Assembly (NCBI GenBank): GCA_032622095.1
Contig: CP136064.1
Location: 127,151,605 to 127,215,604, forward strand
Source: Siphonodentalium dalli
Taxonomy: Eukaryota > Mollusca > Scaphopoda > Gadilida > Siphonodentaliidae
Direction: 5' to 3'
DNA: 64,000 bases
Every line of letters starts with the position of its first letter. Position 1 is the stretch's first letter. Below are positions 12,109 through 23,128 of this stretch, one piece after another. The notes under the pieces were generated by a model. That model was not told where the DNA came from. It ran no database searches and saw only the letters and a list, made by a program, of their open reading frames with translations. The position numbers and the translations under genes were made by a program.

Positions 12109-12870
12109 TCACGTTTTCCCAAATGCCGGTATAATAGGTCAAAGCCGAATCTACGTTAATAACGCGATGTAATGTTTCGAATCAATGAATGTTATTGCTA
12201 TTATAACAACACCCATGCATATATATGTGCAGGAGATACACGAGCTAGGATTCTTCTTATATCTGAGTTGAGGAATATTTACCCAAATCCAAGATGGCGG
12301 CCAAAATGGCCACCAGAAATAAAAAATCGCCGATTTTAACATCAGTGAGCATTATTGTCATGAAAACTCCACACCTGCTTACTATTGTGAGTTGGCAACA
12401 CTTAGGCGAAGAACTTTCCTTGTACCATATCCAAATAAAAGTACCCCAAATCGAAAATGGCGCCCACAATGGCGGACAGATTTTTTTAAATCACCCAAAT
12501 TCCCTCATATTCGCATCATTGGGCATTATTGTCGAGACAACTCCACCCATGCTTACAGTTGAGTTGGAAATACTGAGGTGAAGTAATTACCTTATATCTC
12601 ATGCAAGAAATTGTTTTCCAATTCGTTGATGGCGGCCAAAATGGCGATCGAAATTTGAAAACAAGTCTACATTCCTTTACTTTCTTACGATGGGCGTTAT
12701 TGTTTCGCGATTTCGATCCACCATTACATGTTGATATGGAATAGTGACATCAAGTATTCACTAGGGTTTGGAAATTGATACTCACAGCCAAGATCGCTGC
12801 TAAATTGGCGGCTAGAAATTGAAAAGAAATCGATATTTTCACATATTAATTTCAACTTTTTGTCATAATA
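11750..12870 (+). repeat. ~165-bp degenerate tandem repeats with ATGGCGGC motifs
   Basis: Motifs of the type AAGATGGCGGCCAAAATGGC recur near 11757, 11919, 12290, 12457, 12628 and 12789, spaced about 161-171 bp (one or two units missing or unrecognisable between 11.92 and 12.29). Between them a second conserved phrase (GGGCATTATTGTC...CTCCACCCATGCTTAC) also recurs. The array overlaps the left arm and runs past it. Confidence 0.8.
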
Positions 12871-13076
12871 TCGGTATGTATGGACGAAACTGTACATACA
12901 CCATCTACTAGTTCAACTTGAAAGTATCAAAACGCATAACATAGTTCGTATCCTTCTGGAAATATGAAACCCACAATTAATATTGCGATGTGGCATTTCG
13001 AAATCCATTCTCCACTTAGCGCCGATAATGACCGTAAGCGTATAGGTGCGCCAAATAGTTATATCAGAACAATTAC

Positions 13077-13529
13077 CTGATAACAGATTCTGATTTGCAA
13101 CGTCACGTCCATAATTATCTGGACCAGCTTCCATTTCTTTGTCTGATAAATCTAGGTAGCTCACACCGACAAAGTATTCACCACTTCCTGAGAGTAGGGT
13201 TCCTCTAATCATAACGTTTCAAACAATTCATTTTCCGGTGTCTAGCTTACGATTTTAAATATTTGCTAAATATGATATTTGTGCGTCATCCTGAACTATG
13301 AAGGCATATGACCGATGAGTATACAAGCTTACATAAGGTCATCTTTATGTATGTGTCTCATACCCATGGGGATATAACTACATGCACACCTGGCGAACCA
13401 GTTAGTTAGTCACTTCTCAATAGATGGATCGTCAACTCACAAACTCAGCGAACGTATTGGCATATGTGGACAACTTGGACAGTGTTTCGAAGGTTCCTTG
13501 CTGTCTCATTCCCTTGGACAGATGTCTAT
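13077..13529 (-). CDS. Two candidate exons of an unidentified gene
   Basis: On the minus strand an 89-bp stretch (13529-13441) follows a good acceptor (TTCTCCTTAGCAG) and ends at a canonical donor (GTGAGT at 13440-13435). It encodes RHLSKGMRQQGTFETLSKLS and then TYANTFAEF. A second stretch of exactly 111 bp (13187-13077) follows CCCTACTCTCAG and ends at a GTAATT donor; it encodes GSGEYFVGVSYLDLSDKEME and a further ~18 residues. The implied intron is 253 bp. No family is recognised. The exons lie between the two ~494-bp inverted arms, so they may be a captured gene fragment or part of a host gene into which arms were inserted. Support is splice signals and codon-like composition only. Confidence 0.35.
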
Positions 13530-14122
13530 CTGCTAAGGAGAAGACCATAGTGTACAGACTACCCACACTTCTTGACCATGATCCGAAGCACACTGTGTGA
13601 CGCCCCGCATTTGTCTCGTCGAATATCTCCAAGCAGAGAGGAACAATGCTCGCGGTGCTAGTTTATGGACATGCGCCATGATAGTGGGAATGAAATGGGC
13701 CACGGTATACACCACCCCTACACCTGGTGCATGTTTAAGATATAGACTGTCATGCGTGTCGGTTTTATTTGGTGTGGTAAGATTGTATTTCCACATCCGT
13801 TTCGAAGCCTTTCTGATTGAACTACGTACATTTTTGTCTGTATAATACTATGCTAGCCTCCCTCAAAACAGTCGGATGGACTGAAGGATAATGTCTTTAT
13901 AGCATGAATGTATACGTTTTTTGTTATCCTCTATCAGGGTTAGTGTCAGTACAGTCAGTACGTTGACGGTATTATTCAAGAAAATGTCAGGAACTGTGGT
14001 GCATTTATTTCACTATGTATTTAAAGAACAATTTACAGTCTCGATGGCAATGGCTGTGGACGTTATGGTCATATAGCTTTATATATATAACTTTAGAATA
14101 TAGCAGTTAATGTCTCATGCAG

Positions 14123-14275
14123 GAAAATTATCGCAATGGTGATGTTACCAAGAAATCACTTGGTGTACCAACGTTTGTTGAACTGAATGCAAGAGCTCAT
14201 CAACGTAACATTCCTCTGGATGTTCTTCGCGTTGAACATTTCACCCTTTTGTTGATGGCATTTGTACTTTCTTGA
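14123..14275 (+). CDS. Candidate exon, possibly end of an ionotropic receptor
   Basis: After an acceptor-like CTCATGCAG, 50 codons stay open to a TGA at 14273-14275. The peptide includes KKSLGVPTFVELNARAHQR, then NIPLDVLRVEHFTLLLMAF and a short end. A basic/polar stretch, then a conserved L.VEHF and a hydrophobic run resembles the region entering the last membrane helix of ionotropic glutamate-receptor-like proteins, but the match is from memory of the pattern and the segment is short. It is on the opposite strand to the neighbouring candidate exons, so the two are not one gene. Confidence 0.3.
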   Translation, partial: ENYRNGDVTKKSLGVPTFVELNARAHQRNIPLDVLRVEHFTLLLMAFVLS

Positions 14276-14377
14276 ACCATACCACCCAGCGTGAGTATGA
14301 CATATCAACCAACTATCAAAGGTATCGCCTTTAAGACTACACTCCAGTCTTGGTGGGGCTTATACAGCAGTAGCCAG

Positions 14378-14870
14378 TATCGGACAAAAATATCCCGCAA
14401 TGAATGTATATATTATGGTCCCCATGTGGTCGAAAATTACTCCTCTATATGATAAATGTATAACATGACGCAAATATGCCAACATTTTCCCACAGAGACA
14501 AACGAAAGGTGGTAACATTTCGGCGGCCATCTTATCTTGGCCGCCATATTGGATTCTGGTGTCGGATTTTTGGCTAATTTGTAAGGGTTGTATATTAGCA
14601 TAACGAATCGAGCGGAAAACAAGACCGCATGTGATATCATCTTTACTATAACGGCGATCAAAGAGACATGGTGCATTTAAAAAAAATGGCCGCCATGATG
14701 GACGCCATCTTGTCTGGAGTCTCTGCGGCCACTTTTTTTTACGGCAGCAAACGCTCTCTTGTTAACAAGTATACAAAATTATAGGAGACCTTAAGGTAGA
14801 AAATTAGTGGGGTGAAGTTGAGTCCTGGGGGGGGGGGGGGTGCAGAGGTCGACCAATATCTCCTGGACTA
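14378..14870 (-). repeat. Right ~494-bp inverted arm
   Basis: Reverse complement of 11615-12108, ending at ATATCTCCTGGACTA. It contains a run of about 15 G where the left arm has C. A small insertion with CGGCAGCAAACGCTCTC distinguishes it from the left arm. Confidence 0.92.
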
Positions 14871-15030
14871 TTGGATATCATAATTATATTCTAATTAACA
14901 TAATAATAAAGTTTCGGCATTGACATCGATATCATTGCGCCAAACTCTTATGTCATTGCGCTAAGCTCTTATGTCACTGCTCTAAGCTGTTATGTCACTG
15001 CGCGAGTCGAGAATACACGTGTGTCTTAAA

Positions 15031-15790
15031 CCCCTGTCACACTCAGGCCGGCGCTTGCACTGCGCTGCAAAAGTACCAAAATATGAGTAACAAGCAGGAG
15101 GAGCGCCGAAAACTGTCCAAAATTGTCAAACTTTTAAAACAAAGTATGCTCCTATTGCGTTCCTACTTTGGCAAGTCTCACGCTCTTATTGCGTTCAAGT
15201 CGCTGTCATTATGATGCTAGTACGTTCTCAATACGTTTGCAAAACGCTCTCTGCGCGGGAGCGGAGAGTATAAATAGCGTCTCCTGCGTTCTCCAGTCAT
15301 AGCCAGTTTTTAGATTGTGGGGAATATACCCAACAATCCGCAATAGATTAGCTGTCCGATTAAATCACTGTCACACTCCGCTGCGATCAGGCCGGGGCTT
15401 GCATTGCGCTGTAAAATTATCAAAGCGCCGAGCAAAGCGCACTAAGGTATCCAAGAACCGATTGGTGACGCAGTAACGCGAACGACATGAGCACCCTGTT
15501 GACGCAGCAAGGACTGATACAAGCTACTCATGGTCACAGAAAGAATTCATCTACAACTGCAGAAAGCTTACTATATGCCTTGGTCAGAACGCAGAGCCTC
15601 TGCGCTTGTTTTGTGCATGCACAAAACAAGCGCGGCGCTCTGGTGCATATGGGCGACCATGGAGACCCTCGCCCGTCGTAGCCAGTGTCCACTGCGTCAC
15701 CAATCGGTTCTTGGAGACATTAGTGCGTTTAGGTGTGCGCTTTGATACTTTTGCAGCGCAATGCAAGCGCCGACATGAGTGTGACAGGGG
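15031..15790 (+). mobile_element. TIR element, family CCCCTGTCACACTC (copy 1)
   Basis: Its ~47-bp terminal inverted repeats begin CCCCTGTCACACTCAGGCCG and end in the inverted partner ...GAGTGTGACAGGGG. CTTAAA flanks both sides (15025-15030 and 15791-15796), so the target may be TTAA. There is no transposase ORF. A second terminus-like sequence of the same family (CACTGTCACACTCCGCTGCG) sits internally at about 15367, so the copy is itself composite. It is related in inverted orientation to 25553-27274. Confidence 0.8.
15602..15633. repeat. 32-bp perfect palindrome inside the TIR family
   Basis: The half-site GCGCTTGTTTTGTGCA is followed directly by its exact reverse complement. The same palindrome occurs intact at 26742-26773 and with one mismatch at 25710-25741. 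A 32-bp perfect palindrome kept in three copies suggests recent spread or a function such as transposase binding. Confidence 0.95.
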
Positions 15791-16043
15791 CTTAAAGCTA
15801 CTAAACATATGAGGCCGGATTTAACGGCTAATTATTTGAAGAAAAAAATCCTTCTTTCGTCTGTTTTATGTCGTCTGCTTGTATTGCGTGGCATCCATCC
15901 ATGACATAAGAGCTTAGAGCAGTGACACACGAGCTCAACGCAGTGACATGAGAGCTTAGCGCAGTGACATACGATCTTAGCGCAAAGATATCGATGTCAA
16001 TGCCGGAACTTTATTATTATGTTAATTAAAATATAATTATGAG

Positions 16044-16441
16044 TATTGGAACTATACATTTTCTTGAAGGTGTCTTTACTTCTTTAATGACGAATGAAAC
16101 CGTGTCATGACGTCTTCACTGGTTTTGATTAAGCTATAACTAACGACATTGGTCTAAATGAAACTATTAGGCCTAAATCACATGGGAATTCTTCGTAAGT
16201 TGTGAAGTATAGCTAATTTATTTTTTATCCCGATGGACCATTTCCGAATCCGCACTTTGGCAGTCCCCACACAGTCCCCAGTCACGTGACAATTTCTCGA
16301 AAATCCATACCCGCGATCTTTGAAAGTAACTGATGGATATAGAAAAAAAATATATATATGATGTTATTACGCCACCTGTGGTGTTTCTAGCTTTTGAGAT
16401 TTGATATCGCGTGGTGGACAGGGCGAATGTATTCTTGGAGA
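16044..16441. other. Interval without a gene
   Basis: The first ~45 bp match the inverted 11487-11524 region (TTCTTGAAGG core). The remainder has no recognised content; a minus-strand reading of 86 codons here has no family resemblance. Confidence 0.5.
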
Positions 16442-16893
16442 TTGTTTGTACCTTACTCAATCGTACCGATAGAATCACGTAGATGCCGAAATTGTAAAGT
16501 TAACGCCAGCGGTGTATAATACGTTTATGAAAATATGATAAATCGTATCGATAGAGTCAGGACAGGCTGAAATTGTAAACTTAAAGTCACCGGTGTAATA
16601 ATATGTTGTTGAAAATATAAATAATTTGATAGACTGAAAATAATATATAACCCATTGGGAGCCCCTGATGTATTCTTGTTTGTACCTTACTCAATCGTAC
16701 CGATAGAATCACGTAGATGCTTAAATTGTAAAGTTAACGCCACCGGTGTATAATACGTTTTTGAAAATGTGTTAAATCGTATCGATAGAGTCAGGACAGG
16801 CTGAAATTGTAAACTTAAAGTCACTTGTTGTTGAAAATATAAATAATCTGATAGACTGAAAATAATGTGCAACCCATTGAGAACCCCTGGTTT
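16442..16893 (+). repeat. Tandem duplication, unit ~234 bp with inner ~87-bp repeat
   Basis: TTGTTTGTACCTTACTCAAT starts at 16442 and again at 16676, and both copies run to ACCCATTG(G/A)GA(G/A)CCCCTG. Within each unit a smaller module (ATCGTACCGATAGA...GAAATTGTAAA) occurs twice, so the structure is a repeat of a repeat. Confidence 0.92.
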
Positions 16894-18210
16894 AGTGAAG
16901 TGCATTGTGGGAAGTTTAATTGTGATTCACCTCCATCTTTATTTTCTGGAATTATCACCAAGATTTCTCCACTCTATTCTCTTAAAATGTACCCTGATCG
17001 GTCATATTCTTTTGATAATTCTATCTAAATACATCTTAGCTACTATTCGGATCTGCTGTCCCGGTCGAAGAAGGTTTAGTTTGACCAAAACGGCTATTGA
17101 CAAAAGTTTGTTTACAAAAATTGAGCATACTCAATGACCCGTAGACCGTACACGCTGTAAATTTTTTATCGAAAACAAATTCAATTTCTTCCATCTAAAA
17201 CATAATTACGCGCTGAACTCTGTCATTTTAAGAATATAGTAGTATTATACACATACACACCAAGTTTCAGCTCAAAATTTTGAAAAATGACAGTTTTATA
17301 GACATAAATCGATTTTAATGGCAAATCCCGTGTTAAATTTTATCATCGAAAAAAAAAATTCATTTCTTCGATCTAGGAAATAATTACGTGCTGTACCCTG
17401 TCATATTTGACCGGTTCTACCTGATAATTGTGTGACAGTACAGTCGCGTTACTTTATACGTCAACATTGGTCATTATCACTCGACAAATTTATTTCGGTC
17501 TATCGTATCAACCCCTATTTCCCACGCGTAGCCTGACTAAGTGTCTTTATCGCTCCACTAATTTGTATCGTTTCATCGGTATGAATTCCATATCCAATTA
17601 TCCACATATAACCAACCCAACCTCTAATCCCGGTCCAATTTATTTATTTCTTTCATCGGTATATAGTCATGTTACTTAATATTTTATCTCGTGATACTTG
17701 TACTTATATGTCTATGGTATTACTATAGTATACCGTATATGTATATCAATTGCTATTCCTTTCTATATAATCCTGGTGCCAACTATAGAGATAATTTCAG
17801 ACCCCCCCCCCCCCCCAATGTTATATAATTGCTGCTTTAGTACAGTCACGATGCATTACATGGCAACATCGATCCACTAATTTATGTCAGTTCATCAACT
17901 TCATCGGTACAAACCCCTTTTTTCTCCGAGTCCATATAACCAACCCAACATCTTATAGAACTCCATAAATGACTATTCTGGCACTATATAGAGATGACTA
18001 AGATTCTGACACCCCCCTATTTTATAGCCTTGTTGCAACAGTAGAGTTGATATGCATAATATGTCAACATTGGTCGTTATTGCTCTACAAATTTATATCG
18101 GTTCAACCCTTAGTTCCCTGTATCGCCCACCCCTCCCTCAATTTATTTTTTCATTTGTATTATAGTCTCGTCACATACACATTTTATCTTTTGTAACTTT
18201 TGCTTCAAAG
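16894..18210. repeat. No gene; degenerate repeats from 17438
   Basis: 16894-17437 shows nothing assignable. From 17438 a diverged module recurs at about 17438, 17839 and 18038: GTACAGTCGCGTTAC-like start, then CAACATTGGTC, TCCACTAATTT and CATCGGT. A run of about 15 C lies near 17802-17817. Confidence 0.6.
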
Positions 18211-18415
18211 CGTCGAGATCCGCTGCAGACAATACAAAACTGACAACATTTTGAAATGTAAGCAGGCTTCAAACTCATCTTATCCAAGAAAAACTCTGGT
18301 TACATAAAAAATTTGTGTATACGGTGTACGCGCATTTGTTGCGTTAAAAACCAAAGGTCCCAAGTCAAGGTCCAAATCCCCAAACACACTGATGTGAGGT
18401 TTAACTCCATCTACA

Positions 18416-18886
18416 TACAGTAATGTCCAAAGTAATTCATCACTTAACCACAGCAAAATTGTGTGTATTTTTTCATGATTCTAAATCCTGAAAAATTACC
18501 CATAATTATGCTGTGGTTAAAGGGTCAATTACTTTGGGCTTTACTGTAACTAATATAAGGATTTGAGGTTTAATGATAACTCAATCATCATACAGTAATG
18601 TTCAAAGCAATTGACCACTTAACCACAGCAGAATAATGGGTAATTTGAGGATTGTAAATGCTGAAAAAATACATAATTCTGCTGTGGTTAAGTGGTCAAT
18701 TACTTTGGGCATTACTGTAACCAATATAAGGATTTGAGGTTTAATGATAACTCAATCCTCATACAGTAATGTCCAAAGTAATTGACCACAGCAAAATTAT
18801 TGGTAAATTTTCAGGATTTCAAATCCTGAAAAATTACCAATAATTCTGATGTGGTTAAGTGGTCAATTACTTTGGGTATTACTGTA
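18416..18886. mobile_element. Three tandem hairpin MITEs (TA-flanked)
   Basis: Near-palindromic units of about 125-130 bp lie at 18418-18546, 18593-18717 and 18764-18884. Each starts CAGTAATGTCCAAAGTAATT and ends AATTACTTTGGGCATTACTG (variants), with TA on each side, and folds into one long hairpin with TTAACCACAGCA/TGCTGTGGTTAA inside. The ~43-bp spacers (AAGGATTTGAGGTTTAATGA) are also repeated, so MITE plus flank was duplicated in tandem. The TA target fits a Tc1/mariner-type MITE. Confidence 0.9.
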
Positions 18887-19290
18887 ACCAATACAAGGAT
18901 GTGGGGTTTAATGAGAACTCCATCCATATAACTAATAATTATGTGTGAAAATCAAAACAAAATAAATTCCATGATGGCGTCCAATATGGACTGCCTAATT
19001 CTGCTCCAAAACATGTATATTCAATATATGGATGTTTATTGGGGGAAACCGATTATTTCAATGATATTTTCATTAACTGTGATCCAAAACCCGACTTACG
19101 GGAGCGTGCGACTGTATCTTAAGCATATGTGCCTATTTAATGAGCCAACAATTGGAATCCCAACAGAGAAGATTGGCGTGGGTCCCTTGCGCGATCTGTC
19201 CATCGAAAACTATTTAGACATCTCAAGACACGTAAGACCCAATAAGTTAATATACAGAATAGATACATCTATTGCCTGAGTGACTAATAT
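18887..19290. other. Interval with an unsupported 112-codon ORF
   Basis: An ATG ORF at 18941-19279 (plus) has no recognised domain, no splice or promoter context and ordinary AT-rich composition. I do not call it a gene. Confidence 0.4.
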
Positions 19291-19560
19291 TTATATTTGT
19301 TACAATGAGGTCAAATAGTTGCGAAGCCAGCACCACAATTCTTTCCCTCCATAGTAAATCTTAAAACAACTTCTAAAGAATTAATAATTCACCTTATATT
19401 TGGTATGAAGCGTCCTTGGTTAACTGGAGTTCAGATTTGTTAACATCACGTCACCAAGGTAATTACTTGCGAAGCCACAGCCACAACTATTTCCCTCCAT
19501 AGTAATTATCAAAACAACTTCTTAAGAACAATTGACCAGGTCAGTCGCGCAATTATTGGA
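19290..19560 (+). repeat. Fragment of the ~147-bp repeat family
   Basis: Two units recur 149 bp apart, marked by GCGAAGCCA (19320 and 19469) and CCCTCCATAGTAA. They match the array at 23131-24860, without its hairpin head. Confidence 0.8.
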
Positions 19561-20608
19561 AGAGCCACGGTCAATCATTTTTTTTAAACCAAATGTTACA
19601 TTTAAATTATTGCTTTATTTAACCAAAACAAAAATGAGAAAATTTAACTTTTACTACTTGCTAAATTTTATCTTTTAATTATTTCATTTAAATTTTAGTA
19701 TTTACAGTATACTATGTCCAAGTCTTTATAATCTGTTGAGTGACCCCACAGTCGTTTACTTTGTTAGTAATAATTTGAAGGATTACTTGTTTAAACGCAA
19801 TTGTTATCAAAATATTTTATGTATTTTTTATAATTTCTATTTATATGTAATACCATAATCTTGGTGGCGTTACCATTTCTGACTATGGTTTCCTTGTTCG
19901 CCTATGCCTGAGGTATAGCCAACCATGCACGCGCACCTGCGGCGCGCTTATGGTTGCTATATAAGAGGGTTATTAATTGAAATTATAGGGATGCTCTCCG
20001 GTTAGGAAGACAAATATAATAGATTCGATCAATCGATTGAGCGTACAATAGGAGGGCGATAACAAGCGTTGGGTTTATGACAAGGTGACCACATTTAGGG
20101 TTCAGATAATCCTATTATTCACATCGCGTGTTTAATGTTATATAGTATTATAATATTTCGTGTACCATGTTATAAACGGCAATAGTCTTACACAGTACAC
20201 GTCGTGTCAGGAACCGATTACAACAACATTTCCGGATTAATCTGGATTTGAAGCGTTTGTGCTAAATTCTAGCGGAAGCGTCCATTTAACGTTATCCGTG
20301 GCAATCCAGCAATCGGTGTATTATGTTGAGATAATCGATTCGCATCTCGTGACATCGGCGAATGACTATAACAGTGCATCCCACTCTCCTTTCAAATATG
20401 GTGTCCGTGAGTCGGAAACCTGCGTTATAATTTGCTCGAAAATGGTCGCAAGGTGATTCACATCGAAGTGATTATGGTGTGTAAGAATGTCACTATACTA
20501 TCTCCCATTTTCTTGAATGTTTATAAAACAAAATTACGTCTACTCTGCATAAATTGGCAGTAATTATCAATATCAGCTAATAAAGTACACTATGTACATC
20601 CCTTCGTG
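19561..20608. other. AT-rich interval without a gene
   Basis: No recognised coding or repeat family. The phrase GAGTGACCCCACAGTC near 19738 recurs as GAGCGACCCCACAGTC near 28042, so part of this is a dispersed repeat. A short GC-rich inverted repeat lies around 19922-19955. Confidence 0.45.
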
Positions 20609-20612
20609 TTAA

Positions 20613-21087
20613 AGGTACTCAATCCGATTAAACACCCTAAATTAGTATTTCTTTGGCTTCGGGGGGGGGGGGTAAACATATTTGGTTCGAGTCGAGGAAC
20701 CTCCCCATCAACGCTCAGAGTGATCAGATATCGATTTTTGAAGTTTGTTATTTCAATTGTTTGTGGCCCAGAAACACGCCGTCAAAAGGATGATCTCGGT
20801 GAAAATTGCGGATGAAGATGGATAAAGTTCTCTAAAAACAAGTAGTAATACGGCCAAATATCGTGAAAGTCGAGTGATAATACGGCGATATTTCGTTGAA
20901 CAAAATGTTGTTAAATAACACGTTTTGGGAAATTTGATACCATAGTTGAGTGGTTAGCATTATTTTGTGGCAAATAATCGACTCTGATAACTGAAGCGTA
21001 ATTTGAAGAAATGTTGTTGTTGTTGTTGTTGTTGTTATTGTTGTATGTTGATGATATGGGGCGCCCCTCTGATCGGATTTAGTACCT
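20613..21087. mobile_element. 475-bp MITE flanked by TTAA
   Basis: AGGTACTCAATCCGAT at the left pairs with the inverted ATCGGATTTAGTACCT at the right. TTAA is present on both sides (20609-20612, 21088-21091). It contains a G-tract near 20660 and a (GTT)n run near 21013-21045. It shares the AGG(GG)TACT terminal style with the MITEs at 36.5 and 57.2 kb but not their interior. Confidence 0.85.
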
Positions 21088-21159
21088 TTAACGTACCCGT
21101 ATCAGTTACATTTCTCTGATTGCATCGAACGTCGCCAGTATTGTTAGTTCGTGGGAGAA

Positions 21160-21930
21160 TCCGATTATTGATTACGGATTACACTCCTTACAATGTGGTT
21201 CGATAAACGAACAGACCATAATCGATAAACGAACAGACCGTATTCGTTATTTCGTCGTAATCTTATTCTGATTCTGATTCCGTTATCGTAATCAGAACAA
21301 TCATATTGTAAACAAACCGAGATTTCCCCACATCGCAGTTTAAAAACACAATAAAACATAAGAATCCGCCCATTGGGTAAAATTATTGCAGAATATAAAC
21401 GATCCATATCAAAGTATGGTAAATACGGAGACAAAATTGTGATGTCGTAAACTGGGAGAATTTTACTGAAATTAGCCAGTATTGACTGGTATTGATAGTA
21501 ACGCTGGGGAAGAACATCGCTTGATGGCCAAACATTTCATTGTCAATTTCATTGTCAATAGTTAATTTCATTGTCAATTTCATTGTCAATTTCATTGTCA
21601 ATTTCATCATGTTCATTTCATTGTCAATTTCATCATGTTCATTTCATAATTACATCCATAAAATGTCACCCACACGCATGTCGATATCAACTAAACTCGG
21701 CGAATAACGTCATCATTGTATGCATGTATTTTCTGGTTTGTTCGTAATTATATGTTTCTTCTTATTCAAGAAATAGTAGGATTAAATTATATCTATATAT
21801 ACGGATTATGCATGTACATGTACTATATACTCGCATAACAATGTTTTGTTTCGTTAAATGCAGTCGCTTCGCCAGCACATTATGTAGTGTCGAAACACAG
21901 ACACTGAATTTGCCCAAGTGTTGTGTATTA
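21160..21930 (-). repeat. Dispersed ~0.75-kb repeat, copy A
   Basis: The reverse complement matches 60745-61480 along the length, including TCTCGGTTTGTTTAC, TAACGCTGGG(G/C)GA and AAGAAATAGTAGGATTA. Copy A additionally holds a 12-bp minisatellite. The end rich in GATTC/GAATCC is similar to a third, partial copy near 59640-59720. No ORF is shared, so the class is unknown. Confidence 0.82.
21534..21655 (+). repeat. 12-bp minisatellite AATTTCATTGTC
   Basis: About eight near-perfect units, two with a CATGTTC variant. It is absent from the other copy of the surrounding repeat, so it expanded locally. A minus-strand ORF over it (repeating MKLT) is only the array translated. Confidence 0.92.
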
Positions 21931-22129
21931 GTTGGAGATAAACAAAGGTTTGATGTACATGTAGCTAATGTTGTGATTACACAAACGCTGCATCTCGCAA
22001 CCACACAAACATAAAAAATAAAGCTTATTCAATGTCGCAGGACTATAGTTGAAATATCAGTCAATGTACACCTACACGTAAAAGTTTTAAGGACATGGCT
22101 AGAGGGTTCCCATGGGGGTGTCCACCTTA

Positions 22130-22770
22130 AAATTTAAGACTATTGAAGAAATTTAAGTCGTATGGTATAGCGCAAAATGTATTGTCCTGGATTAATGATT
22201 TCTTGAAATATAGATACCAGAACACCTGTTCGCATCAACCCTTCATTTTCTCCAGTATCTAAAGTTTATTAGTGGAGTGCCACAGGGAATTTTCTTGTGG
22301 CCTACAATATTTATAATATTTATAAATGATCTTCCAGATGGCTTAAATAGTGTATGTGAAATATTTGCTGATAGTACAAAAGTCATAGGTGACCCCATTC
22401 ACTGCGACATACAGCATGATAACAACGCTGTATGCAAATAGTCCACTGATTGGCAATTAACATTCAACTCAGAAAAGATTCACGCGATCCACTTTGGACA
22501 TAATGACCCCCGTAAAGCATACACCATGACAGATGTAGCAGAAAATCCGCATATTCTAACAAGCGCGTGAAAAAGTTCTGTGAGTTAGCGTAGATTCAAA
22601 ACTCAAGTTTCAAATTCACATAATAACATATGCAATCGTTCACGGAAAATTCTCGGAATAATAAACAGAAAATTTTAGCAGCTGGACGTTGACACATTCA
22701 GGAAATTGTGTCTGAGAATGATGATACCTATCCTGGAATACTGTGGCACAGTTTGTTATCCTCACAAACA
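22130..22770 (+). pseudogene. Decayed LINE reverse transcriptase
   Basis: Pieces of an RT core in forward frames read VLSWINDFLKYRYQ, then GVPQGIFLWPTIFIIFINDL (usual GVPQGSVLGPxLFxIFINDL), then IFADSTKVIG where the catalytic box FADD has become FADS, then WQLTFNSEKIHAIHFGH and later PILEYCGTV. Stops and frameshifts are frequent. This is an old, inactive non-LTR element, probably of the CR1/L2/Jockey broad group. Just after it an ACTCTGGTAAAATTC motif appears, shared with the repeats at 28.2-28.4 kb. Confidence 0.85.
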
Positions 22771-23124
22771 CTCTGGTATTCTGTGATATTCTACCAGTGT
22801 GATTGGAACCAGGTAATTGTACTCTGGTAAAATTCATTTAGTGAATGGTCACCATATTATATGCATAATATGCACACATGTAGACCCACCCATTTATTAA
22901 ATACAATTGGTCAAATTGTCCCACTACACCCATGTATTTCACCATGGTATATTTACGTCGGTATTAAGTTAAAGTTACAACGGTATAGTACCGAGGTGCG
23001 CTATATGAAACTTTAACATTTGAGATAACAGATTGTAGGCTATATGAATCACACCTGTGATTACATAAGGTGTTAAACTCTTCTGTATTTAGCCTGCTTA
23101 TTCATAAGAATATGCTTGTCCCAT
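22771..23124. other. Short interval without a gene
   Basis: AT-rich; no feature seen except the ACTCTGGTAAAA motif at its left end. Confidence 0.5.
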
Positions 23125-23128
23125 TTAT

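Larger units (their letters stand above)
14878..16043. mobile_element. Foldback-like element with 21-bp subterminal repeats
   Basis: The ends are inverted copies: TCATAATTATATTCTAATTA at 14878 pairs with the reverse of the sequence ending at 16043, and the pairing continues for about 130 bp. Inside each arm a 21-bp unit (TCATTGCGCTAAGCTCTTATG type) is repeated three to four times. TIRs with internal tandem repeats are typical of foldback/Galileo-like elements. It interrupts the outer symmetric structure and is itself interrupted at 15031-15790. Confidence 0.75.

Noticed and set aside
16218-16478. 86-codon minus-strand ORF
   Set aside because: No resemblance to any family; AT-rich chance reading.
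18941-19279. 112-codon plus-strand ORF
   Set aside because: No domain, no splice context, no similarity to other parts; length is possible by chance in 64 kb.
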